From Albifimbria verrucaria (Eukaryota; Ascomycota; Sordariomycetes; Hypocreales; Stachybotryaceae), in NCBI GenBank assembly GCA_020081605.1, contig JAHREC010000019.1:992001-1056000 (forward strand): a stretch of 64,000 nt of DNA, read 5' to 3'. The notes below the pieces were generated by a model, which saw only the letters and a program-made list of their open reading frames with translations, ran no database searches and was not told the origin of the DNA. The position numbers and the translations under genes are program-made. This document shows positions 38,937 through 49,786 of the stretch, piece after piece (position 1 is the first letter of the stretch; every line of letters begins with the position of its first letter).

Positions 38937-40456
38937 GCCAGGGATATCGAACAGCTCCCATGCACAGGCTACCGAGAGTAACCGTTTATTGTAGGATAGT
39001 AGCCGACGGGCTCTCTATCTCCGGAGCGTTGCTAGTGCCCCCGGCAGCGACGGACCATTGGTGCTTTTCCACGAAGGACCACACATCCACAGCTCGCGCA
39101 TACAGCAGTGACGTCGACGGGAAGCTTGTGGATGTAACGAACGCAGGTTGCTGTACAGCACAGCACTAGAGTAATACATCCGGACGATCAGGGTCCCATC
39201 CGGTGATTTGCGTTCCCTCTCGGTGCCTTGTTTTTTCTTTTCGTTTCCTCTTGCTCCTTCCACCCACACCTACCCACTGGCTTTCCTTGGACGATCCCGC
39301 CGAGGCAAGGGATCTGCAAGTTCAGGGTAGGTTGGTTCATTAGGTTGTGCGTGTGGACGGCCCACCCAGGTTTTGTTGGTGGGACGTGGACGAAGTCGCA
39401 CGAATTGGGAAGCCCGCGAAATGGATGGAGCGGGAACTTGTTGAGTGGACTAGTGGCGTTGGCTTTTTGCCTTCTTGAGCACACAGTACAGAACGGACCC
39501 ACGAGCGTTCGGCAATTGTGGGTTGATTGGGGCGCCGTTCGGTTACGGTTGCACAGCGAGGAGCCGGGAAGTTCGGGCCATCCGACGGCACAAGAATGAC
39601 TGCAGCGTGCTGTGCTGTGCTGTGCCAAGATAGTAGCATGAATGCATGGCTTGATCTAGTTATTTCTCTTTCGTGTAATGACTGCATTACGATAAAACTT
39701 GGCGCGTTAGCATTTGGGTTTAGACTACTGAGCATTGTGGATTAGAGGTTTTGGATGACTACGTTGTGTTGTTGCGCATAATCACACTATCGCCGGTTCA
39801 CCGAAATCCTGATGGAAGATTCCGTGTTGACTAATTGAGATACTAAAGCATATGGTGTGATTTGAAATGGACGCTGATCAGATAGTAATCATACTGTTAA
39901 CCTATAGATCCGACAGCGAAGCTATATTACGGTTTGATGCTTGCTATTTAAGGTCCAGCACAACCTGAGAGCACTCTACGTGACGTGAAGAGTCTTTGGT
40001 TGCGTTTGACTTCCATCTAATAGCGGCTAATGTGATATCACGAAGTTGGTTATACGATGTAAATTTGATAACGAGCATAGAAATAAGAGGGACAGCCAGC
40101 AATGCCACACAGCTGTAAGCATGATGGTAAGCTTGTTGGCGCATGGTGTCTTCGAAGGGAAGTGGTTTCAATAATTTAATATTCTATAATGTCTCTGGAC
40201 AGTTTCCTGGAAAATCATTCTCATACCCTGAAAACTCTCAGCTCATTTGTACTTACCCTCCGTTCTATGTTTACGGTCTTGTCCGTGGTATGTTCATGTT
40301 GCAAACCACTATAGGACCCCTTGCTTTAGACCTGAATTAAAGAGGCCCTATTCTAATAAGCCTGCAATACGAACATGATCCTGAATTATACCAGCGGCCT
40401 TCAGGTTCTCAGGCTACTCTTGGAAATACTTCTTGTGGATCTCTCTTGTTCCTTTT

Positions 40457-43400
40457 TCACCGAACAGCTCCTTCCTTAAGCAATAATTGCACAACCTCTT
40501 GATGGTTATAAGATAATGCAGCCTGAAGAGCAGTGCCAAAATGCCCCCTTGGGCATTGATATCGGCTCCTTCCTTTAGCAATAGCTGCACAATCTCTAGA
40601 GACCCTCCGTTTGATGCAGCCTGAAAAGCATTACCATAGAATCCGCCTTGTGAATTGATGTTAGCTCCTTCCTTTAGCAATAGCTGCACAATCTCTAGAG
40701 ATCCTGTCCATGATGCAGCCTGAAGAGCAGTGCCATACTCTCCGCCTTGTGCATTGATATCAGCTCCTTCCTTTAGCAATAGCTGCACAATCTCTAGAGA
40801 TCCTGTCCATGATGCAGCCTGAAGAGCAGTGCCATACTCTCCGCCTTGTGCATTGATATCAGCTCCTTCCTTTAGCAATAGCTGCACAATCTCTAGAGAT
40901 CCTCTGTATGATGCAGCCTGAAAAGCATTACCAAAACAACCCCTTGGGCATTGATATTGGCTCCTTCCTCTAGCAATAGCTGCACAATCTCTAGAGACCC
41001 TCTGTATGATGCAGCCTGAAAAGCATTACCATAGAATCCGCCTTGTGAATTGATGTTAGCTCCTTCCTTTAGCAATAGCTGCACAATCTCTAGAGACCCT
41101 GTCCATGATGCCAACTGAAGAGCATGGCCACAACGTCCCCACTCGGCGTTAACATCAGCACCATTTTCGATTAGAGCCTTTGCAACCTCTATAAGCCCTC
41201 CCTGGCAACTAAAATAGAGGCGAGCTGCTTCGGGAATCCCGCCTGGTCCCCCCACCATGTAGCCTTCATAAGATACCACCCATCTTGCAAAAGCTTCATT
41301 GCAGTAAAGGAACTCTATTGCTGTTTGCCTCATGTCTGCTGAAGATTCCACCAAGGCAGCATGGTCCATCCAGTTGCCTGTTGCATAATTCGTCATTGGG
41401 AAATCATAGGAATCGTTGCTCTTGATATCCATAAGATAGGCCAAGCATGTTTTCGTGATTGATATATTCGAAGTTTCTGGGTTGAAGTTGTCTGTCCCAA
41501 GTAGATATTCTTTAACTGAAAAGTGGGTGAGATGTACCTCTTCTCTGATGCTACTACCTGGAGATTTGACGGCGGATATCGATATCAAGCTTGGACAGTA
41601 TCTTAAAATTGATGCCTTGTCGAAGAGCCGGTTCCCAACATGAAAGCGTGGAGACTTTTGTTCCATTCGAGTTGCTATCACCTCTATAGCCTCCGATATT
41701 GATAACGGATATACAGCATGTGTGATAAATTGAAGAAGACGAACCGCATCGCTTTTGTATTCGAGTGGTATTGCCTCGATCATACGTCGATAAGTCTCGT
41801 TTAGATCGCATGGCAATGAGTTGAGGGCCATTTTTATGGCGTTGGGGCTTAAACATCCTGCCAGTGTATCTAATTGACAAGCCGCCCACCTAAACCTATG
41901 GGTAATGTGAGACTAAAGTTGTAACTGATGCTTTCTTAGATACAGACTCACATGCCGTCTGCACCATTGCCAACCTTTTCACAGATTTCATCTCGAAGAT
42001 TGCGAGACAGCCGTTTGCTTGTAAATCTTGGGTCCTGCTCAAGTGTCATGATAACGTACGATTGTATGTCGGCGTCAACTGCCTTCTGATCAAGCAAGAT
42101 GCAGTTGTTCTGATCGAAATAGCGAGGAAGATCCGATATAAAATCCGGTTCAGGGCGGCCAGTGACAAGAAACTGTATGCTACTAGATGCCAGGCTTTCG
42201 ATCCAGCGCAGAAGACTGCTTCTTGTAGTACACTCATCCAAAGCATCAATGACGACTGCCACACTTCCGGTCATCTCTATCATCGACTTAACGCAAGTTG
42301 ACAGAACGGATTCTCCTGGCTGTACCTGGCCTTGGCTACATGATGTGAAAAGTTCGTCGAGCTGCCTTGTGGCTTTTCCTCCCAACAGCCATAGTTGAAT
42401 CGCTATTGATCGTAAAAGACCTTCAAGGGTTTGCTTCTTGGGATCATTGAAGTCGAAGAAGTATGCAAGAGGTATGCGTTCACCAGTTTCTCTTAGATCA
42501 TCGATAATTGTCGAACTCAAAACTGTCTTGCCACATCCTGCTAAGCCGTAAAGCCACAAATGACGGCGTGACCCGCACTTCCACTCCTTAAACACCTGGT
42601 TATTGAGAAGCCAGACCCCGGTGCCATCATGGCGACGCGATTTCGCCATGTTCAAATTGGTCGAATAGTCTGGTGGGCATAGCCACCTCTGAATTTCGGC
42701 AGATCGACTGTGCGATTGCATGGTCTCCATCGCGCCTTTTGTTTGATTAACTGTCAAATGCACGCAGTCTAAGGTTTCTTGCACTTTTCATAGTTAGGAC
42801 AGAATATGTGATATATATTGTTGTACTAACTGGACTCAATGACTTGGATGATAGGCCTCTCGGCCTCAATCTTATTAGGGCGAATTTGTTTCAAGATATC
42901 CTTAGCATACGCTGCCGCTACCATTGCAGCATAGCCCTGCCACGCTTTGTTTTTATGTGAATCCGAGTAGTCGCATATGCCACGAATTACTATGCATGGG
43001 AAATGGTTCATCAAGCCGGCCGCCTCCATCTCGAAGCACAGCACATCTTTATTCGCTGCTAACTTGTCACGGATAATCGCGTCCTTCATCAACTGGTTTG
43101 AGCTTGCGATCAATCCATAATGAATTGCCGGGTCGTCCTCACCATCGCTTCGTTCAGCTCGATGGATCAAATGGGCTGGGTTGTCGCCACACGTGTCTCT
43201 GCAGTCTCCTGGTATATCAAGATGGACAAATTCAGGACGATAGAGCCTGTCGCTGTCTGGACAAGGCCTAGAGTACTTCTTTCGCAGTCTAGGATATTGA
43301 CTCAATGCATTGTCAATTTCAGCATTCAGCTGATGTCCGTTCAGCTCGTATGTTGCTTCGAGACTGCCGACTGCAGTTAATAGCAACTGTGGTGGTTGGT

Positions 43401-43817
43401 TCAGCGAACCAGTCTGTTTGAAAGCTTGCTCCTGTATCGTCTTGCCGTAGTCGAATTGAAATACTCCGCCCTTCTCGCCCTCGCGGCAGCTGACCACTAC
43501 GTCGCCAAGTCGTATATCATGTTTTGTGCTTGGAGCGCCTCCGCCAATGCCGACCATCAGCCCGATGCGAATATTTGGGAAACTCCGTGCCATGTCTCTT
43601 GCTACTGTGGCGGCTGCTGTTGTGCCATACTCTGACCTGGGTAAACTGGCCATTACAACATTATGGCTTCCAATCTTTCCAAAGGCATATGTGTTGTTGT
43701 CATTATCGGCAGCTGCCTCCAGCATTTCGTGTTTCTCATCAAAAAGGATTGTGCAGCAACAAACTCAGTGGTAATGGCGCAGATCCAACCAACTGTATAT
43801 ATTTTAGGGTCTGACAT
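40457..43817 (-). CDS. PNP-NACHT-ankyrin NLR protein
   Basis: Three-part fungal NLR. N-terminal purine/uridine phosphorylase-like domain: [17 protein letters not shown] at the start (ATG 43817), [47 protein letters not shown] follows after the intron 42784-42830: [16 protein letters not shown] (Walker A) and [11 protein letters not shown] (Walker B). After the intron 41896-41951 comes a winged-helix/helical linker ([25 protein letters not shown]), then at least seven 33-residue ankyrin repeats of the form [20 protein letters not shown]. Frame slips at 43741-43745 (A5), 40940-40943 (C4) and 40544-40548 (C5) are one-base losses; the last two coincide with 98-bp instead of 99-bp repeat spacing. 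With them the frame ends at the TGA at 40457. The PNP domain in fungal NLRs is thought to be the effector or enzymatic part and the repeats the sensor. Confidence 0.88.
40467..41157 (-). repeat. tandem 99-bp ankyrin-coding repeats
   Basis: Seven units begin at 40467, 40565, 40664, 40763, 40862, 40960 and 41059. The units at 40664 and 40763 are identical over all 99 bases. Differences among the others cluster at a few codons (the AQGG-x-x-G-x-A and AASxx positions). Spacing is 99 bp except for two 98-bp steps, at the frame breaks. Confidence 0.95.
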
Positions 43818-44709
43818 GTTGAGTATCTTATGTTCAATGCATGCAGAATGTGGCTTTGCTTTTATAAGATTGCGTCGAGAAGTGGCATCGAAGAGAGGTT
43901 ATTGAGAGGCACAGAGGATATGAGGGGGCTTAGGGGCTTGGATTACTTGAGATCTAGAAATTGGACTCAGTAGAGATCAGGCTCTCTTATAATCCCTGCA
44001 GATGGGTCAGGATCGTAGGCAGCATATGCAGGCTGCAGCAGGCTGAGCATTTGCTGGCAGATAATTGGCAAAATATGTGGCACACGCCTCTTACCCCAAA
44101 GTGCTGAGGGGTTTGTTAAAACCACAATGAACACCATCGCTCTATGCTCTATAGCCTTGAAGCGATAAGTAGATAAGAGCAACAAAAGAAAGTGCTGGCT
44201 ATAAATGATGTCAGTACTAGCCCGTCATAGTCTTATTGGCACAGGCCGTTTGGCACGTCGTAAACGCTTTCTTTTGCACCTCGATGAACAAGTCATGCGC
44301 AAGTTCCTCAAAAGGTGATTTGGTGTCGATTCTGCCAGAAATGTTTTACAAGGATGAGCTTTTCTATCCAACTATGTTGTGGGTTTCTAGTTGGCAGTGA
44401 CAGGCTTATGAAGGTGTGGAACTTTAGCAGCTAGACGAAACCGTTGCCTGCAATATTATCAGTTCGGCTTTCTGCATGCCTCTACAGCCTTGAAGGTGAC
44501 AAATAAACGGCCCAATCAACTACTGGTTGCCTCGCTAGCAATGCCTCACTCCACTACCTCCACAACTGGATTCTGATGTTCGAAGTCCCATGTCTCCTGA
44601 TACGACCTGTGGATAGAAGCGTCCAAATTTTATCCCTACAAATAAAGCAACGCAAACTATTTCTTGTCAAGGGGCCCCTCCTGTAAACATTAAAGAGCCT
44701 GGGAGGAGC
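43818..44709. other. shared divergent promoter region
   Basis: About 0.9 kb between the PNP-NACHT-ankyrin gene and the divergent HeLo remnant, so a common regulatory region is possible. No element recognised. Confidence 0.4.
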
Positions 44710-45717
44710 ATGTCGATCGCTGGGATAGAAGCCATCAATCTTGGAATTACCCTCGTAACAATCGTGAGTACCTTCAAATTTTTGATCTTTATTGATCTAA
44801 TCACAATCGCCAAAGAAATCGATCGAGACTATTTGATCGTGGAGACCAAGATCGACCTCGAAAAGGTCCTGTTGCTTGATTGACCGTCTGATATCCGGCT
44901 TTGGTGGGCCTGACAATTACGGCTTGGGATTCACTAATGATGGAAACTCGAAATCTCATATCCAAAGTCTTGTGGATCATATGCGAGCTACTGGGCGACG
45001 CAAGAATTTTAAATAAGTAGTATGACATGTGGGAGCGTACGGAGACGATAGGGCTTGTGTAACTCAGCCTCATGGAACTAGAGTCAGCGCGGAGGGGATG
45101 GTATAGTTTACCAGTAATTTTAACAATTTCACTACAGACTCGTACAATCGAACACCTCATCGGTCATTTCGAAAGCGCATCATGTGGATGTGCCAGGACA
45201 AACAGAAATTTGAGTCTCTTGTGAAATAGCTCTCACACCTTGTCGCAAGCCTCCGTATGCTTCTGCCTTTATCAGCTGGTCCTGCCACACCATTGGTGGC
45301 AGTCGAGGCTTTGGTTGATATGGCCGATGTAAAGAAGCTTCGATTGCTTAACCGGCAAACTCAAGGGTCATGTTCCACCCTCATCAGGCGTGCCAGCTTC
45401 CTGTTGGATTTAGCGCTACGAAATATGTGCGTGAGCATACAGATATAGTGTGGCAAGCATCCAATACTCACTGTTGTATCTCTCAATGGTCACCCTCTAG
45501 GCCACCCATTGAGTTTGGGCTCTACGTCCCTCAGAGATTGGGCATGCTGATTGCGTCTACAAACAGAGCCCTTCACCCACCTTATGCCAGTACAGTGATT
45601 CTGCTGCTATGCGAGGTATTAACCCCCATGGAGTCGACGAAACTTGAGGACATCTTTAAGTCGCTGCTCGACGGCCATTTTGAACCGAACCTGCTATCCC
45701 AGACTGACAGGACTTGA
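44710..45717 (+). pseudogene. decayed HeLo-domain (HET-S-like) gene
   Basis: The first 57 codons match the N-terminal pattern of the fungal HeLo domain of HET-S and related cell-death proteins: hydrophobic helix (GIEAINLGITLVTIV), then IDLITIAKEIDRDYLIVETK and IDLEKVLLLD. They end in TGA (44881) where the family normally has Trp. Further family-like pieces lie at 44940-45010 (segment ending in WIICELLGDA) and 45180-45240 (WMCQDKQKFESLVK, then TAG at 45227), in shifted frames. A longer open frame, 45370-45717, is unidentified and no C-terminal amyloid motif was recognised. TGG-to-TGA and CAG-to-TAG style stops point to true decay, perhaps RIP-like, on top of frame slips. It lies head-to-head with an NLR gene, as HET-S-type and NLR genes often do. 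HeLo assignment is inference from pattern. Confidence 0.5.
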
Positions 45718-46631
45718 ATGAAGCAGTTCCGTACGGGGTATTGAAGAACAATAACTAGGAGGTGGATACAATTTGGAGATCACTGAAGACGAAATTCTAT
45801 GAGGTAGCGATGTGGTTTTGTAGTTTTAGAGAAACGGTCGGCGCAGATAAAAACAAGCAGCACTTATCTAATGGACAGATTTATCAAAAGAGCTTCAAGA
45901 CCGGGCACAGGCAATGAATGATGTTACGTGTCCAAGAACGCGACCAGCTGAACTTTTGACAAAAGAGAGCACTTTGGCATTCATTTTACGAAAGGCAGAA
46001 CTTTGAGAACCAACAGTTGTCCGCTGGTGGGAAGCGACTCTAATTAGCATATGAAACTTGCACAATGGTTTCTATGAGCTGAGGAGAGTGACCAAGATTT
46101 AAGCAGAATATGATTTGATACATACTGTAGGTATCTGTACAGTACAGTACAACTAGAATCTCTCTTCTTTATATACAAGAAATCATGAAAAAGTGTTACC
46201 GGTACTGGTGCCGTTATGGTGCTGTACTGTAAAACCAGGAGAAAGAATAAGTCTTCCATGGCCTGCAAGTCGGAACAATAAACCGCCAAGAAAGCGGAAA
46301 CACTGCTGCATACTCTGAGCGATGTTCAACAAAAGGAATTGTTGTTCAGTGTACTATGGTATTTGAAATGAGTGTTCTGGCACTGATGCATTCTTAGACG
46401 CGGGCCGACATTCTGAGTGAACATCAAAGACTTCTGTCACTATTGTGGCCTGAATGTGATGATCGATTCAGTGAATCAAATCCAAGAAGATGATTATAAG
46501 AATCAGTAACAAACTCACTAAACTTGGCCCTTTAATCACCGAATCTCCTCACTATTCACTTTCAGGACGAACATTTCAGACATCCGATTCATCACCATCT
46601 CTGAATTTCTGATCCGGACGTGACGGGCGCC
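45718..46631. other. intergenic, AT-rich
   Basis: No gene seen. The last 200 bases have a TC-rich profile like a fungal promoter for the small protein that follows. Confidence 0.4.
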
Positions 46632-46948
46632 ATGAAGGTTGTTGATGTCCTTGTTGCAGCCCTTGGGGCTTCCACCAATGCCACACGGGGTCTGTCTAAT
46701 GCCATTCGGGCCTATACCAACGCACCTTGCGAAATTACTTGCGCCGTAGGCTACTACGGCACCTGCGTGAACAGCCCTTCAACTACCGCTGCAATGGTGC
46801 TGGCCAGATGATGTGGGACCAACACCATCAAGGCTGTTACGACAATTGCTGGTGCCAATGCGATGAGGCTTCCAGCCCTTCTAATTTTGATACTAGGCGC
46901 CTATCAATTGTGCCCTATGCATATCGTGATAGTAGGTGGCATAACTAA
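46632..46948 (+). CDS. small cysteine-rich protein, probably secreted
   Basis: About 105 residues with eight cysteines: CEITC and a further Cys in YYGTC, one in NYRC, then four close together in GCYDNCWCQC. The N-terminus (MKVVDVLVAALGAS) is weakly signal-peptide-like. A one-base frame slip in the C3 run at 46775-46777 separates the first three cysteines from the last five; both parts look coding. No family recognised. Small size, even cysteine number and accessory location fit a secreted effector-like or antimicrobial-type protein, but function is unknown. It sits between the HeLo remnant and a GH16 gene. Confidence 0.5.
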
Positions 46949-47237
46949 ATTGGCTGTTGGCGAGCTAGTTGGTGGCGAAGGAATAGACTGAATAACTGAT
47001 TGAGAATAATACACAACTATTTACTCCCAGTAGATGCTCTACAAATGAACTCATGATATGTTAACATCATAGTATTCTTCTTTTGCCCAGTAAGCGTGAT
47101 TAAATAAGTGTAGAAAATCTCGAACTCAAAGCGGTATCAAAAAATTTCACTTTCATCATTCACCAATAGCCAATATTTAATTAGTTTAAAACGCTTAGTT
47201 CGTAAATTTATCTTCTTATCTTGGATTACAAGGACAC

Positions 47238-48150
47238 TTAGGTCGACACGTAATAAGCGACATAGTTGACCTCCATCATGTTACCAGAACCGTCCCAGGT
47301 ATCAGCGTTTGGCGGGCCAGGCTGAGAGATATTAGCTATGACCGGAGGAAGTATGTTTATAAACAGGAAGACTTACCCAGTTGCCACCGATAGCGACGTT
47401 GAGAATGATGTACATAGGGGCCTGTGCGAGGGTTGCCCACACCTTGGAGTCACCGATCTGGGCTCCAGTGATCTTGTTGAACTGCTTGCCATCAGAGTAC
47501 CAAGTGATGCTCTGGTCCTTGAAGTTGGTGCTCTTGCGGTTGATCTCGACGCGCCAAACGTGGAATTTGTTGTCGTTCAGGGGCGTTGCCAGCGAGACCA
47601 ACGGGCTCGTTGCAGACGCCACCGGGGTAGGTGCCGCAGTGCGCAACACCAACAACAGTAGTCTGTCCGTTGATGTTCTCGAAGATGTCGAGTTCACCAC
47701 TGGCAGGCCAAGCGGTTCCCTTGCGGAAGGAATCGCCCATCATCCAGAAGGCGGGCCAGAGACCCTGCTTGTTCTTGGCGGGGTTTCCGGCAATGCGAAG
47801 AGAGGACTCCACTCTGGTGATCTTGCCAGCCTCGGGAGTGATGGTAAACTTCGTCTCGATTCGGCCGGATGTCCATCCCTTCGGAGCAGAAGCATCCGAG
47901 CGGGGATGATCTGCAAGGCACCGCTGCCACTGTACTTGATGTTGGAAACACTGTTGGTGTACCTCTGGAATTCGTTGTTGTCGTTCTTGTCGCCAGTCAC
48001 CATGATCCAGTCGCTAGAAGGAGGTTGAGTGTTGGCGGCACCGACCCAGTTTGCCTGCCATTTTCTGGTGTAGCCAGAGTATGCAGGCGCATCGCTGGCT
48101 GAGGCGACGGTCAGCAGCGACAAGGCTGCGAGAGCGTTTTGATACAACAT
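47238..48150 (-). CDS. secreted GH16 beta-glucanase (laminarinase-like)
   Basis: Signal peptide (MLYQNALAALSLLTVASA), then a GH16 jelly-roll: NNEFQRYTN, GRIETKFTITPEAGKITRVE, GLWPAFWMMGD, and the catalytic ELDIFE (E-x-D-x-x-E, nucleophile and acid/base Glu). FHVWRVEI, ITWYSDGKQF and ILNVAIGGNW follow; the last exon after the intron 47322-47376 gives PGPPNADTWDGSGNMMEVNY and ends at 47238. The enzyme should hydrolyse beta-1,3 or mixed beta-1,3/1,4-glucan outside the cell, in wall remodelling or feeding. Frame slips occur at 47902-47905 (G4) and 47580-47583 (G4); the domain is otherwise complete. Confidence 0.88.
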
Positions 48151-49786
48151 TGGTTAAAGTATAAGCGCAATAGAACGACCAACGAACGACTGATATTACA
48201 ATTAAAGGCTGTGTAGCCTTGAAGAAAAGCGTGGAAGGGCCAGGAGTTAGCTGTGCTATTCTCTATCGCGAACGGAAAGGAGGGCGGCAAGGGAGCATTA
48301 AGTACTTTCCGCTCACACGCACACACCAACCCAATCTGATGAGGCTATTTGGGGCTTCGATAGCTTCCAATCCTCCAGCCAGTCGTCTGCCAGCCACTCA
48401 TGCCCTCCATCAGGTTCTGCGACGTGGCATGGGAAGTTAGCAAATGGCACGGCACATGGGGTGCGTGTGCCTGAACCAGTCTACATCAGGAATATTGATT
48501 GGCAAGGATCATACGGAGTGCACCGGTATTCGACCCCTTTTGATTTCCTATGTGGGCGGGATACGAACCAGTTGCATCCTTTCCTGGAAAAAACATGGAA
48601 ATGTTAGATTTGCTTGGAATCATAGGCTACCAGCTGGGGCCGCCCTTCCGGAATCGAGACCCCAATATCACCCCGGACCTACCACGTCGTGGCGAAGCTG
48701 ACACACCATTAGGCGACGGACCAGAGGAGCCATGAAGTTCTATTGGCGTGCAAAGATTCACGGAGGGGCGAAACCCCAGTCGAGTCAGGGGTATGATAGC
48801 CAGCAGTCCCGGAACTAAAGCCCCTGTCGTTAACTAACGATGCTAGCCGGTAATCCAGAATAGCAGCTGAGAATGAGGCACAGAATTGTGCGTGTGTAAT
48901 TGCTTCTTAGGGTCAGAAATTTTCCTTTTGCTAAGATCAGGATTCTTCACGGTGGTTCAGCTGAAAATAGGGCATAACTGAGACGCCTAGGCTTCTGGCT
49001 GGTCTGTCCACGACGGTGAGAGTATATTTTAACGTGAGCCTAAGTGTCTGTAAGCTCGGGCATTGACCAAGTTGAGCTTCACAGCCACGGCGTTCATGAG
49101 GCTCTATGAATCCTTTGAACCAGGGGCAAGGGTAACGCCGGCGGCCGCCGCTTCTTGCAATTTGAACATGTATGCATCAGTCATCATGGACACGAAAAGT
49201 TGTGCATACTCGGCGTCGCTACCGTGGGATGTCCGAACATGCCTTGCATAATACGATGGTGCTTCAAATCATGATGCATTTCGAATTCATCACGCGTTGG
49301 TTGTTTTGGGCAATTCTGCTCCATCCAGGCATGCGTGCGATTTGGTTGAGGTATTATTCCTACGCCAAGTCCAGAACAATACGAGGTTGGTTTGTCTGGT
49401 GACAAAGACATATGTTGTGACAACTGCAGGAACTCGTTCGATTGTATTGATCCCAGCATCTGAGTTATCAATGGTGAATGATTGAAGTTTTTTCTAGTCG
49501 CTCAGTCTACGGATGCACGTCGATAGCCTAAGACGCTAGGGTAATGTGATGGTTATTTCGAGACCCCTTTTGGAAGCTAGACCTGCCGGAAAATAGAACA
49601 TTATTACCTCGGCTATAATTTAGTCCATCCTTGTCCCATACAGTGAAAACAGGAGCGAGTTTCCCAGATAGGTTATACTTAATTCGTCTCTATGTTAGTG
49701 TCCTACCGTATGCTCATGGCTAATCATGCTGAGCGAAGAGACCTTCCCTTTGAACACCAAACGTTTGCTAGACACCTCAAGATAAG
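48151..49786. other. intergenic region
   Basis: 1.6 kb without a recognisable gene between the GH16 start and the CorA-like 3' end. Short open frames show no family signal. Confidence 0.4.

Larger units (their letters stand above)
30511..40456. other. 9.9-kb gene-poor stretch
   Basis: No open frame longer than 274 codons and none with family resemblance. It contains several microsatellites and slippage-prone tracts (listed separately) and remains GC-moderate until about 39.7 kb. The first 1-2 kb may be a long regulated promoter or 5' leader of the C2H2 regulator. No transposon ends, tRNA or rRNA were recognised. Confidence 0.4.

Noticed and set aside
40467..41157. CRISPR-like array of regular repeats
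   Set aside because: The units are contiguous 99-bp coding repeats without spacers and translate as ankyrin repeats.
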